Shown here piece after piece: positions 42,452 through 51,810 of a stretch of 64,000 nt of DNA. This DNA is from Algoriphagus iocasae. GTDB taxonomy: Bacteria > Bacteroidota > Bacteroidia > Cytophagales > Cyclobacteriaceae. Every line of letters begins with the position of its first letter. Within the stretch, counting starts at the first letter, position 1. Below the pieces are notes generated by a model. It was not told the DNA's origin, did not search any database, and was given only the letters and a program-made list of their open reading frames with translations. Where the stretch lies: NCBI RefSeq assembly GCF_014206875.1, contig NZ_JACIJO010000003.1:474066-538065 (forward strand), read 5' to 3'. The position numbers and the translations under genes are program-made.

Positions 42452-42988
42452 ATGAAAGCCACAATAATTTTCAAATCATTAGTTTTTTTAATAGTGTTTG
42501 CTTTAGCAGACATGTTCCCACTGACTGTAGGAGAGGCAAAGGCCCAGATTTCAGGTGATTTCCCTGATAGCAGAATCAATTCTATTCAATATAATAAGCT
42601 CAGTATTCGCCATTTGGAGGAAGATGTTAATTCAGCCGAAAAGATGGAGGCAGAGGAATTTGATATTACTCCTTTGACTGTGGTTGAAGAAAATGTCGCT
42701 AGAAATCTAAATTCCCAATGGGCTTGGGCAGAATATACTCTGGATATGATAGACAGCTATTCTCCTTTTTTATTCCGTACCAAAAAATCAGCTGCTCTAG
42801 ATGAAGTGAAAGTTCTCCTTCAAATTAATGCAAAGGGTAGGTTAAGTGGTTTCGAAGTTGTGGGCGATGTCGATAATGGACTTAAAGAAAGATTAGATCA
42901 TATGCTTCGAAAATTACCCGATTGTAAAGCGGTTCCTGGCTATCAGGTCTATAGCCCCGAGGTTTTTGAACTGACGATTAGAAAATAA
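42452..42988 (+). CDS. Exported protein with TonB C-terminal-like domain
   Basis: I choose the ATG at 42452 (MKATIIFKSLVFLIVFALADMFPLTVGEAKA-Q), which gives a long signal peptide; the 7 codons upstream are outside the promoter-to-start distance. The product has 178 residues. The last 85 residues (ALDEVKVLLQINAKGRLSGFEVVGDVDNGLKERLDHMLRKLPDC and VFELTIRK) have the strand-strand-helix-strand layout of TonB C-terminal domains, with the V-x-V-x-F-x-I-x-x-x-G-x-x pattern. It has no membrane anchor after cleavage, so it would be periplasmic and cannot be a normal TonB. It is monocistronic and ends at a terminator. Function unknown. Confidence 0.7.
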   Translation: MKATIIFKSLVFLIVFALADMFPLTVGEAKAQISGDFPDSRINSIQYNKLSIRHLEEDVNSAEKMEAEEFDITPLTVVEENVARNLNSQWAWAEYTLDMIDSYSPFLFRTKKSAALDEVKVLLQINAKGRLSGFEVVGDVDNGLKERLDHMLRKLPDCKAVPGYQVYSPEVFELTIRK

Positions 42989-42992
42989 TTTT

Positions 42993-43019
42993 ATAAGCCG
43001 GATTTTCCGGCTTTTTTTT
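42993..43019 (+). terminator. Terminator after the exported-protein gene
   Basis: AAGCCGGA-TT-TTCCGGCTT (42995-43012) runs into eight Ts. It lies 7 bases after the stop codon. Confidence 0.9.
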
Positions 43020-43025
43020 GAGCGG

Positions 43026-43057
43026 TTGGGCGGTTTCGTTTCCCTCTAGTTATTTTG
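43026..43057 (+). promoter_or_regulatory. Probable promoter of the peptidase operon
   Basis: TTG at 43026 and TATTTTG at 43051-43057 are separated by 22 bases. The -7 box is one base short of the TAnnTTTG consensus. The M14 gene ATG follows at 43079, giving a short leader. Confidence 0.4.
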
Positions 43058-43078
43058 AGAAAAACAACCACGCAACCT

Positions 43079-44995
43079 ATGAGAAAATCACTACTCGTAA
43101 CAATTTTAACCATTTGTGCCAGTCCTGGTTTTTCCCAAGTCAGGTCATTGGCAGATGGTAAAGTCTTCCCGGAAGACAATGCTAAAGCTAAATTTTATAC
43201 AGTTTCTGGAGAAAGACACGGACCTTCCTTTTTTAAGAAGTTTAATTTCCCGGAAGTTGAATATTCTCATGGGGCGACATTGACTTTTGATCAATACCAT
43301 ACAGTGGAGGTAATGTACCATTGGTACAAAGTCTGGGCTGAAAAATATTCTGAAATTGTAGATGTCTATGAAGTGGCAAAAACCTTTGAAGGAAGGCCTA
43401 TTCTTCAAATGACCATTACCAATAAAAAGACTGGTAAAGACACCGATAAACCTGCCGCGTATTTTGAAGGAGGTCGTCATTCAGGAGAGATCACTTCAAG
43501 TGAATCTATTTTATGGTTGACTCAGCATATCCTTGAAAATTATGGGAAAGATCCTGAAATAACGGCTTTGGTGGATACCAAGGCTATTTATCTCCGCCCA
43601 CAAAATAATCCAGATGGGTCAAACCTTTATTTAAGGACAGAGCAAAGAAATAGAAGTACTGTCAAACCTCATGATAATGATAGAGATGGCCTTTTAGATG
43701 AAGATCCCGAAGAAGACTTGGATGGAGATGGAATTATCTATCAAATGAGAAAAAAGGCAGTCACAGCCGAGGAAAAAGAAAAAGCCAATTTTATTATCGA
43801 TCCAGAAGATCCTAGTCAAAAGTTGATGAAAAGGACTTTTCCTGGGCAAGGGGAATACCTTGTTTATACCGAAGGCTATGATAATGATGGTGACGGTTCC
43901 TACAATGAAGATGGAATAGGTGGGTTGGATCTGCATAGAAATTATCCGGAAAACTGGAGGCCTGATACTGGAGGAGATTTGACAGGTAGGGGCTATACTC
44001 AAAATGGAGCTGGGGAGTTTCCTATGAGTGAGGTAGAATCCAGAGCAACAGTCATGTGGATGTTAACTCATCCGAATATTTCTGTAGTAAACTCCATGGA
44101 TACCCGAGTTCCTATGCATTTGAGAGCTCCATCTACTTCTAAGGCGGAAGAAAGAATGTATCCTAAAGATTTGGCGATTTATAAGAAAATGGATGAATTG
44201 GGTTTGTCCTTTACAGCATATCCCTGGGCTGGAGATGTCTATGAAACTTATGCCACTCGATATAAAGTAAATCGTATGACTGGAGATCCTCTAAAGCCAA
44301 GTCCTCTCTTTGGGCATGGACCTGATTTTGGATATTTCTATTATGGCAGTATCTGGTATGGAGATGAGCTTTGGAATAACGGTGCCATGAAAGATTACAA
44401 CGGAGATGGGATTTATGATGACTTTGATGGTTTAAGATGGGATGAAGAGGCAAATGGTGGAAAAGGGTTTAAATCTTGGACTGCGTTTGACCACCCGGTA
44501 CTTGGAGAAGTAGAAATAGGTGGATTCCATCCTAAGTTTTTTGGCCAGAATGGCCCTACATGGCAATTGGAAAATTGGGCGAAAAAGCAGGCTTTGTTTA
44601 ACCTAGCTATGGCCAAGCAACTTCCACAAATCACCATTTCTAATGTTAATGTGAACAAGCTAGAAGATGGTCTGTTTGAAATAACATTGGATTGGACAAA
44701 TTCCGGAGGTTTACCTGTGGCTTTGGAGCAGGCGAAATTGGTGAAGATCGTTCAAGAGGACCGGGTTTCTCTAAATTTTGATAAAGAGCTTACCAAAGGT
44801 TATGAAGATGCAAAAGTTCAAATCGTAAGTCCAGAGTTATATGATAAAACCATTTATGCTGGATATACAGAAGTAGGTGAGAAAAAATCAGCTTCCTTTA
44901 AAGTTAAGGTGAATACCTCTGAGGAAGTCAAAGGGAAAATTCGTCTTTCCTCTACCAGAGGTGGATATTTTGAAAAAGAATTTACATTAAAATAA
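43079..44995 (+). CDS. M14-family zinc carboxypeptidase, exported, with calcium-loop inserts
   Basis: I use the ATG at 43079 (MRKSLLVTILTICASPGFS-Q), a good signal peptide. The product has 638 residues. Zinc ligands appear in GGRHSGE (H-x-x-E), with the substrate-binding element GLDLHRNYPENW corresponding to the D-x-N-R-N of carboxypeptidase A. An unusual feature is three Asp-rich loops of the D-x-D-x-D-G type inside the catalytic domain: DNDRDGLLDEDPEEDLDGDG (about residues 200-220), YDNDGDGSYNEDG (about 266-278) and DYNGDGIYDDFDG (about 439-451). These resemble EF-hand-like calcium sites. A beta-sandwich tail starts near residue 530. It is exported and probably digests peptides. The next gene's ATG follows the stop without a gap. 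Confidence 0.9.
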   Translation: MRKSLLVTILTICASPGFSQVRSLADGKVFPEDNAKAKFYTVSGERHGPSFFKKFNFPEVEYSHGATLTFDQYHTVEVMYHWYKVWAEKYSEIVDVYEVAKTFEGRPILQMTITNKKTGKDTDKPAAYFEGGRHSGEITSSESILWLTQHILENYGKDPEITALVDTKAIYLRPQNNPDGSNLYLRTEQRNRSTVKPHDNDRDGLLDEDPEEDLDGDGIIYQMRKKAVTAEEKEKANFIIDPEDPSQKLMKRTFPGQGEYLVYTEGYDNDGDGSYNEDGIGGLDLHRNYPENWRPDTGGDLTGRGYTQNGAGEFPMSEVESRATVMWMLTHPNISVVNSMDTRVPMHLRAPSTSKAEERMYPKDLAIYKKMDELGLSFTAYPWAGDVYETYATRYKVNRMTGDPLKPSPLFGHGPDFGYFYYGSIWYGDELWNNGAMKDYNGDGIYDDFDGLRWDEEANGGKGFKSWTAFDHPVLGEVEIGGFHPKFFGQNGPTWQLENWAKKQALFNLAMAKQLPQITISNVNVNKLEDGLFEITLDWTNSGGLPVALEQAKLVKIVQEDRVSLNFDKELTKGYEDAKVQIVSPELYDKTIYAGYTEVGEKKSASFKVKVNTSEEVKGKIRLSSTRGGYFEKEFTLK

Positions 44996-47818
44996 ATGAT
45001 CATGCTTAGAAAAATAGCAACAGCGTATTTGCTTTTGTTTGTTTTGCTGTCTTCGGTGGTAGAAGCGCAACAGAAAAGATCGCTTACTCATGATGATTAT
45101 GATGGTTGGGAAAGTCTCAGATCCGGAAAAATCACGAAAGATGGCCTTTGGGTAGGCTACCAAATCTCTCCACAAGAAGGAGATGGAAGATTGGAATTAT
45201 TCCCTTATAAAAATCCTGAAAACAAATTTGTGATTCCTAGAGGATCCGGTTATGAATTTACCGCTGATGATGCTTTTGCGGTAGGGAAAATTGTGCCTCA
45301 GGAAGACTCAGTGCACTTGCTCAAAGTGAAAAAGACCAAGAAGGATGACATGCCAAAAGACAGTCTTTTCATTTACCAATTGAGCACGGGAAAATTGGAA
45401 AAGTTTCCAAATGTGAAATCATTTGATACTCCATCTGAAAAAGGGAGTTGGGTAGCTATTCTTTTTGAAAAGGAGAAGCCTGCAAAGAAAGATCCTGCAG
45501 ATTCTACCTCAAAAGCAGAAAAACCAAAGAAAACTGATGGCACCAAATTGCTTGTCCGGTCTTTGGATGGTTCAAAATCCTATGAATTCGAGCGAGTGAA
45601 ATCCTATGGGTTCGCTCCAAATGGGGATTACCTACATTTTGAACTGGACAAAGAAGATACCTTGGATAATGCAGCCATTCATATTTTGGATTTAGCATCT
45701 GGAGAAAGTAAAGCAATCCACGAAGGAATGACCTCATATACGATGAATCGCTTTTCTCCCCAGTCCAAATACCTGGCGTTTTTAAGTTCTGATGACTCCA
45801 CGAAAGCAAAGAAGCCTCACTATCAATTACAACTGTTTGATGTAAAAGCTGGCAATTTGAAGCAATTAGCAGATGAATCTGCTGCAGGAATTTTAGAGAA
45901 TGGAAGGATCAGCGAAAATGGTTCTTTGAGATTTTCTGAAGATGAAAATAGATTGTTCTTTGGTACGGCTCCTGAATATGTTGATTACCCTTATGAAGAT
46001 GATAGTACCATTTTAGATGATGAAAGACCAAGATTGGATATTTGGGGATGGCAGGATTCTCAGATTCAGCCCATGCAGCTGAGACAAAAGTCCCGAGAAG
46101 AAAGAAGATCTTATTTGGCAACAATGGATTTGGGCTCAGGGAAAATTGTTCAGTTAGAAACTCCAAACCTAGCTGATGTAAGATTAGAGAATAAAATCAC
46201 TAGAGATTTTGGCTTGGGGACAACCAACGCTCCTTATGAAAGAAGTTATAGCTGGGATATACAAATAGGAAGAGATGTCTATTTGGTTGACTTCAACGAC
46301 GGTTCCAGAAAACTGATTGAAAAAGAAATGTCTGGATTCCCAAGTATCTCCCCGGGAGGAAAGTATGTTTACTGGTATGCCAGCACTGACAGCACTTGGT
46401 ATGCTTATGACATAGCCACAGAGAAAAAGATTGATTTAACAGCAGGTATCGATGTGCCTTTCTATGAGGAATTACATGATTCTCCTTCTCTTCCTGGAAG
46501 TTATGGAACTAGCGGTTGGTTGGATAATGATGCAGCGATCTTGATCAATGACCGATTTGATATTTGGAAAATTGACCCAAAAAATCCGGGCTCGGCAAGC
46601 AATCTGACCCTGGGAGAGGGCAGAAAAAACAATATGGTTTATCGAGTTGAAAACTTGGACAGAGATGTCTTAAGTATTGATCCGAAATCGACTTTGATTT
46701 TAAGTGCATTTAATGAAATGAGTAAGGAATCTGGTTATTACAAAACTATGGTTGATGCGAAATCTGCTCCTCAGAAATTAATTTTTACTCCTAATAGATA
46801 TTATGGATTGACAAAAGCTAAGAACACGGATGATGTGTTTCTTCAAAGATCTACTTATGTAGAAAATCCGGATATGTATTTGACTGATTTGACATTTAAG
46901 AACTTGAAAAAGGTCTCTGATTTGAATCCTCAACAAGCCAACGTTAATTGGGGTACTTCAGAATTGGTTTCTTACATGGCAAATGACGGTACTCCATTAC
47001 AAGGAATCCTTTTCAAGCCAGAAAATTTTGATCCAAACAAGAAATATCCGATGATGGTTTATTTCTACGAAAGAAGTAGCGATGGTCTGTATTCTTATAG
47101 ATCTCCAGCGCCAAGTGCTTCCACGATCAATATCCCATATTTTGTAAGTAATGAATACTTGGTTTTTGTTCCGGATATCAAGTATGATTTGGGATTACCA
47201 GGACCAAGTGCTTATAACTGTATCATTCCTGGAGTTCAGTCAATTGTAGCCAAAGGTTTTGTTGATGCAGATAATATGGCAATTCAAGGACAAAGCTGGG
47301 GTGGATATCAGGTTGCCTATCTGATCACTCAAACCAACTTATTCAAAGCTGCCGGAGCTGGTGCTCCAGTGGTGAATATGACTTCTGCTTATGGAGGTAT
47401 CCGATGGGGAACGGGTATGAGTCGTATGTTTCAATACGAGCAAACTCAATCCAGAATCGGGGGGACGCTTTGGCAAAAGCCTCTTTATTACATTGAGAAC
47501 TCACCTTTGTTCTTTATGGATCGAGTAGAGACTCCTGTTTTAATTATGCATAATGATGAAGATGGAGCTGTGCCATGGTATCAGGGAATCGAAATGTTTA
47601 TGGCTTTGAAAAGATTAAATAAGCCTGCTTGGTTACTTCAGTACAATGGTGAAGACCATAACTTGGTTCAAAGAAGAAATAGAAAGGACTTATCTATGCG
47701 ACTCAGTCAATTCTTCGATCATTATTTAAAAGGAGCTCCGGCACCACTTTGGATGACAGATGGACTTCCGGCAGTTGAAAAAGGAAAAACGCTCAAATAT
47801 GAGTTGAATAAAAATTAA
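44996..47818 (+). CDS. S9-family (prolyl oligopeptidase-type) exported peptidase
   Basis: This encodes 940 residues. An N-terminal hydrophobic signal (IATAYLLLFVLLSSVVEA-Q) sends it to the periplasm or surface. Residues about 40-640 form a propeller-like domain (repeated W-V-x-Y-x-x-x, Y-L-A-F-L-S-S-D units). The alpha/beta hydrolase domain follows, with nucleophile Ser767 in IQGQSWGGYQVAY, Asp in IMHNDEDGAVPW and His in NGEDHNLV. This is the S9 arrangement of dipeptidyl/acylaminoacyl peptidases, which cleave short peptides. It directly follows the M14 gene, so the two peptidases form one operon and likely digest peptides together. A strong terminator follows. Confidence 0.93.
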   Translation: MIMLRKIATAYLLLFVLLSSVVEAQQKRSLTHDDYDGWESLRSGKITKDGLWVGYQISPQEGDGRLELFPYKNPENKFVIPRGSGYEFTADDAFAVGKIVPQEDSVHLLKVKKTKKDDMPKDSLFIYQLSTGKLEKFPNVKSFDTPSEKGSWVAILFEKEKPAKKDPADSTSKAEKPKKTDGTKLLVRSLDGSKSYEFERVKSYGFAPNGDYLHFELDKEDTLDNAAIHILDLASGESKAIHEGMTSYTMNRFSPQSKYLAFLSSDDSTKAKKPHYQLQLFDVKAGNLKQLADESAAGILENGRISENGSLRFSEDENRLFFGTAPEYVDYPYEDDSTILDDERPRLDIWGWQDSQIQPMQLRQKSREERRSYLATMDLGSGKIVQLETPNLADVRLENKITRDFGLGTTNAPYERSYSWDIQIGRDVYLVDFNDGSRKLIEKEMSGFPSISPGGKYVYWYASTDSTWYAYDIATEKKIDLTAGIDVPFYEELHDSPSLPGSYGTSGWLDNDAAILINDRFDIWKIDPKNPGSASNLTLGEGRKNNMVYRVENLDRDVLSIDPKSTLILSAFNEMSKESGYYKTMVDAKSAPQKLIFTPNRYYGLTKAKNTDDVFLQRSTYVENPDMYLTDLTFKNLKKVSDLNPQQANVNWGTSELVSYMANDGTPLQGILFKPENFDPNKKYPMMVYFYERSSDGLYSYRSPAPSASTINIPYFVSNEYLVFVPDIKYDLGLPGPSAYNCIIPGVQSIVAKGFVDADNMAIQGQSWGGYQVAYLITQTNLFKAAGAGAPVVNMTSAYGGIRWGTGMSRMFQYEQTQSRIGGTLWQKPLYYIENSPLFFMDRVETPVLIMHNDEDGAVPWYQGIEMFMALKRLNKPAWLLQYNGEDHNLVQRRNRKDLSMRLSQFFDHYLKGAPAPLWMTDGLPAVEKGKTLKYELNKN

Positions 47819-47822
47819 TAAA

Positions 47823-47857
47823 AATGGCCTGGATTTAATTCCAGGCCATTTTTTTAT
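47823..47857 (+). terminator. Terminator of the peptidase operon
   Basis: AATGGCCTGG and CCAGGCCATT pair around an 8-base loop and run into seven Ts. It starts 4 bases after the stop. Confidence 0.92.
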
Positions 47858-47971
47858 TTATTTATTAATCAAATAGTTAATTTTTTTTAAATACATTTTA
47901 ATTTATGTAAAGGCTTTTTAATTGTATCTTTAGTCAAGTAATGTTTTTCTATCTCAATCCTATTTTTAAAA

Positions 47972-48535
47972 ATGTATCAAAAACTTAAAAACATCATCAG
48001 CGGACAAAAAATCAAAAAGCTCAAAGTTGGAAAAATTGAATTAAATATAGCTTATAATAAGAAGGTGTCATTTGTAGATCCTTTGTTACCATTGAAAGAA
48101 ATAAGAAATGATTTAAACCTTTTGCCAAGTATAGAATTGAAAGGTTCAGGTGAATGTGAACCAATATGGGAGACAAAAGTAAAAACGATTCAAAATCTAA
48201 ATCCTACACATTTTGCCAAATTTTCCAATTCAAACATCAATTATGTAATTAAAAGGTTTGTAACAAAAGAAGAAAAAAAGCCTGTAAGTATTTATGCATA
48301 TTGGGCCAATGACCATCTATTTGCAATATTCACTAGAAGGTATGATTATGGTAAATTTTATGTAGAGGTTGTGAATAATTTAACGGCAAATCATGAGTTG
48401 GAAAGAGATGAAAAAGGTGTTTTCTTAATTAAATGCGATAGCAATAAAGTCTTATTACGTCATTTTGGGCATTCACATTCGTTCATTTGGAACGATGAAA
48501 TTCAAATGGGAAAATTGATTTCGATCTTGACTTGA
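47972..48535 (+). CDS. Orphan protein of unknown function
   Basis: This encodes 187 residues, markedly A+T-rich and Lys/Asn/Ile-rich compared with its neighbours. There is no signal peptide or membrane segment. The pattern suggests an alpha/beta protein with an antiparallel sheet in the second half (VSIYAYWANDHLFAIFTRRYDYGKFYVEVV, GVFLIKCDSNKVLLRHFGHSHSF) and a paired His motif H-x-x-H-S. The gene sits alone between two strong terminators (47823-47857 and 48547-48594), an isolated module. Size and base composition would fit an immunity-type or recently acquired protein, but nothing demonstrates this. I recognise no family. Confidence 0.7.
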   Translation: MYQKLKNIISGQKIKKLKVGKIELNIAYNKKVSFVDPLLPLKEIRNDLNLLPSIELKGSGECEPIWETKVKTIQNLNPTHFAKFSNSNINYVIKRFVTKEEKKPVSIYAYWANDHLFAIFTRRYDYGKFYVEVVNNLTANHELERDEKGVFLIKCDSNKVLLRHFGHSHSFIWNDEIQMGKLISILT

Positions 48536-48546
48536 TAAAACCTGAT

Positions 48547-48594
48547 TTATAAAAAAGCCCTCAAATAGTTAACTATTTGAGGGCTTTTTTATAA
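48547..48594. terminator. 48-bp perfect palindrome, bidirectional terminator
   Basis: Twenty-four bases are followed immediately by their exact inverse (core GCCCTCAAATAGTTAACTATTTGAGGGC). A- and T-runs at the edges make it a strong bidirectional terminator between the orphan gene and thyA, which converge here. Confidence 0.92.
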
Positions 48595-48607
48595 TTGAAA
48601 TCTGAAA

Positions 48608-49402
48608 TTACACTGCTACAGCAGCCTTAATATGTGGATGTGGATCATAATCGACCAATTCAAAATCCTCAAGTTTAAATTCAAAAATATCTTTTACCTC
48701 AGGATTGATTTTCATTTTTGGTAAAGGTCTCAACTCTCTGCTCAACTGCAATTCCGACTGCTCGATATGATTGGAATATAAATGTGCATCTCCAAACGTG
48801 TGAACAAAATCTCCAAGCTCCAAATCACAAACCTGAGCAATCATCATAGTGAATAGGGCATAGGAGGCAATGTTAAATGGAACGCCCAAAAATACATCGG
48901 CACTTCTTTGATAGAGTTGACAGGAAAGCTTACCATCTGCAACATAAAACTGAAAAATCGTATGACACGGAGGCAAAGCCATTTGGTCTACATCGGCCAC
49001 GTTCCATGCGCTTACAATATGTCTTCTGCTGTCTGGCTTGGTTTTGATCTGGTGGATTAAGTTCTTAATCTGGTCAATTTCCCCGCCTTTCCCATCTGGC
49101 CAATGTCTCCATTGATAGCCATAAACAGGACCTAAATCACCATTTTCATCAGCCCATTCATCCCAAATGGAGACTTTGTTTTCCTTCAAATAGCCAATGT
49201 TTGAATCTCCTCTTAAAAACCATAAAAGTTCCACGATAATGGATCTTAAATGGAGCTTTTTGGTAGTAACCAATGGAAATCCTTCAGAAAGGTTGAATCG
49301 CATTTGATGACCAAAAATACTTCGTGTTCCAGTTCCTGTTCGATCTCCTTTTACTGCTCCTTCATCAAGGATTTTTCTCATTAAATCGTGATACTGCTTC
49401 AT
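48608..49402 (-). CDS. thyA: Thymidylate synthase
   Basis: This encodes 264 residues, the same length as the E. coli enzyme. It methylates dUMP to dTMP using methylenetetrahydrofolate. The catalytic cysteine is Cys146 in [10 protein letters not shown], and other markers match: [18 protein letters not shown] (phosphate binding), [37 protein letters not shown] and [16 protein letters not shown]. The dihydrofolate reductase gene that commonly follows thyA is absent. The gene ends at the 48-bp palindrome. It is cytoplasmic. Confidence 0.98.
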   Translation of the reverse strand: MKQYHDLMRKILDEGAVKGDRTGTGTRSIFGHQMRFNLSEGFPLVTTKKLHLRSIIVELLWFLRGDSNIGYLKENKVSIWDEWADENGDLGPVYGYQWRHWPDGKGGEIDQIKNLIHQIKTKPDSRRHIVSAWNVADVDQMALPPCHTIFQFYVADGKLSCQLYQRSADVFLGVPFNIASYALFTMMIAQVCDLELGDFVHTFGDAHLYSNHIEQSELQLSRELRPLPKMKINPEVKDIFEFKLEDFELVDYDPHPHIKAAVAV

Positions 49403-49539
49403 GGATTTTATTGGGTAAACTTTGCCTGCAATTTAGGCAGATAGACTAAGAAATGGAAAGGACAATTAACAAAGATGCTATTAATCTAGTATTATTGATT
49501 GAAAATTTATTCCACACAGAAAGAACCTTTTGACCTCGG

Positions 49540-51810
49540 ATGTTTCAAAAGACCAATGCATATTTTTTATTAATTCTAGCTATTCTATTTACTGCTGTTG
49601 TATTGGTTTTTCCACCAAAACCTCAATTTGATTACGATTTTGAGCAGTTTTTCCCTCAGGACAACGCAGATCTCGAGTTTTATGAACTGTATAAAAATAA
49701 ATTTGAGAATGATAACGATTACCTGCTGATCGCTCTTGAAAACCCAAAAGGGGGGCTGTTGGATAAAAATTTTTTGGATCAAGCACTTCTAATTCAAAAT
49801 GAAATCAATTCGATTGAAGGGGTAGACACTGTGATTTCAATTCTAAATTTTGAGAAGCCAATTATCGGCGTTTTTGGGATGAGATGGGAAAAGGTCTTTA
49901 AATGGGAAACAGAAAATGACAGGCAAAAATCTAAGCTGGAAATGGAGGCATTCCGGTCCCAGTTGATTTCTAAGGATGGAAAATCGCTTCTTTTTTGGAT
50001 TAAAAACAAGCAGAATATTTCAAAAGAGGAGGGAGACGAGCTATACCTCCAAATTAGATCTGTTTTTGATAAAAGTGATTTGTCTCCCAGAGCAGTGGCA
50101 GGAAAAATCCAAGCCCAAGGTGATTTTATCCAGCTCATGCAGAAAGAGTTTGGGCTGTTTTTTGGATTATCAATTCTCTTGATTCTCCTAATGTTGTTTC
50201 TGATTTTTAGGAGCTTTTGGGCAGTTTGGATTCCTGTTGTTACGCTTTTGATAGGAGTTTCATGGGCTTTTGCTTTCATGCTTTATTTTGGAAAATCACT
50301 GGATGTCATGTCGGTCATGCAGCCTACAATTTTTCTGATTGTGGGATTAAGTGCATTGGTCCACTTTATCACACATCTCAAAACAAAAATAGATTTGGGA
50401 TTTAATCAGCAAAATGCTATTGCTGAGGTGTTTAAAGATTTGTTTGTTCCCGTTGGATTGACATTTTTGACCACTTCTTTAGGCTTTATCTCCTTATATT
50501 TCACGACAATTCCAGCATTGAAATCATTTGGTATTACTACTGGAACAGGTGTCTTCATCATTTTTATAGTATGCATTCTTGTAGCTCCAGGATTACTACA
50601 TCTTGTAAAAATAAAAGGTAAGAATGTTACTGTTCAGTTAAAGTCAGAACGAGCTTTGAGATTATTATTTTCTTGGATTTTGAAGAGGAGGAAAACTGTG
50701 CTGATTACTTTTTTAGCAATCAGTATTTTGAGTATTTGGGCTGGATCAACTATTCATGTCAATGGATTTTTATTGGATAACCTTCCAAGTAACCACCCTA
50801 TCCAAAATGACCTGGATTATTTTGATGAACAATTTGGCGGATCAAATCCATTGGAATTATACCTGGAAGTTGGAGAAAAAGCAGGCTCTTTACTTGATTA
50901 TGAAGTACTACAAGAAATAGAAAAAGTGGAGGCCAAACTTCAAGAGCTTTTGGATACTGCAAGTCTAATCTCGCCGCTCACCTTAGTCAAAAGTCTCAAT
51001 CAAGCCCAAAATCAAGGAAGCTCTAAAGCTTTTGTTTTTCCTTCTAGAGGGCAATTTCAAAGAATGAATAGATTTCTTGACCGGGACTTGGGAGATTTTG
51101 GAATAAGAGTACTTGCTGATAATAATAAAATCGGTCGTATCAGTTCGAGAATTCCTGATTATGGTACTTTGAAAATGAACGCAATCCGAAGTCAATTGAA
51201 TGAGTTTGTTAAAGCGGAAATCGATCCAAAACTTCTGAAAGTTTCTTGGACTGGTACCGCTTATTTAATTGATTTAGGCCATCAATCAGTAACTTCCCAA
51301 ATGGCTAAAGGCCTTGGTTTTGCCTTCCTGATTGTAGGGATTATTGCAGGTGTGTTGTTTAGATCTTGGCGGATTTCTTTTATTCTTCTCATTCCAAATA
51401 TCATCCCTTTGATCTGGATGCTGGGTTTGATGTATGTCTTGGGAGTGGAGTTTAAACTGACTACCGCAATTTTATTTACGGTTGCATTTGGTATTGCTGT
51501 AGATGATAGCATTCACTTTATGACCAGACTTCGCTTTGAGTTAGCAAAGGGAATCAGTTTGGTATATGCGATCAAGAGGACTTTTTTAGAAACAGGAAAA
51601 GCCATTATTTTAACTTCGGTGATCTTGGTGAGTGGTTTTGGATTGTTGATTTTTAGTCAGTTTGGAGTGACACACTTTACCGGTTTGCTTATCGGAGCTT
51701 CTTTGATATTTGCGCTATTTGCAGATCTTTTTTTATTGCCGTTGCTGCTACTTCCCATGAAGCAAGTCTGGGAGGAAAAAAGCAAACGTTTAAAGCAAAA
51801 GATTACTTAA
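49540..51810 (+). CDS. RND-superfamily (MMPL-type) exporter
   Basis: This encodes 756 residues. It shows the RND repeat: one N-terminal helix (residues about 6-25), a large periplasmic domain (30-200), then five helices (about 207-370). A second copy has a helix at about 388-408, a second periplasmic domain (415-590) and five helices to the C-terminus. Key parts are FLIVGLSALVHFITHL and FTVAFGIAVDDSIHFMTRLRFEL, the latter with the Asp pair typical of helix 10 in proton-driven RND/MMPL proteins. At this size it resembles hopanoid/lipid exporters (HpnN-like) and other single-chain RNDs without an associated fusion protein. Substrate unknown. It overlaps the convergent gene by 8 bases. Confidence 0.88.
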   Translation: MFQKTNAYFLLILAILFTAVVLVFPPKPQFDYDFEQFFPQDNADLEFYELYKNKFENDNDYLLIALENPKGGLLDKNFLDQALLIQNEINSIEGVDTVISILNFEKPIIGVFGMRWEKVFKWETENDRQKSKLEMEAFRSQLISKDGKSLLFWIKNKQNISKEEGDELYLQIRSVFDKSDLSPRAVAGKIQAQGDFIQLMQKEFGLFFGLSILLILLMLFLIFRSFWAVWIPVVTLLIGVSWAFAFMLYFGKSLDVMSVMQPTIFLIVGLSALVHFITHLKTKIDLGFNQQNAIAEVFKDLFVPVGLTFLTTSLGFISLYFTTIPALKSFGITTGTGVFIIFIVCILVAPGLLHLVKIKGKNVTVQLKSERALRLLFSWILKRRKTVLITFLAISILSIWAGSTIHVNGFLLDNLPSNHPIQNDLDYFDEQFGGSNPLELYLEVGEKAGSLLDYEVLQEIEKVEAKLQELLDTASLISPLTLVKSLNQAQNQGSSKAFVFPSRGQFQRMNRFLDRDLGDFGIRVLADNNKIGRISSRIPDYGTLKMNAIRSQLNEFVKAEIDPKLLKVSWTGTAYLIDLGHQSVTSQMAKGLGFAFLIVGIIAGVLFRSWRISFILLIPNIIPLIWMLGLMYVLGVEFKLTTAILFTVAFGIAVDDSIHFMTRLRFELAKGISLVYAIKRTFLETGKAIILTSVILVSGFGLLIFSQFGVTHFTGLLIGASLIFALFADLFLLPLLLLPMKQVWEEKSKRLKQKIT

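Noticed and set aside
42250-42579. 109-codon minus-strand frame in the divergent region
   Set aside because: It overlaps the exported-protein gene and its promoter; the product looks like translated non-coding DNA.
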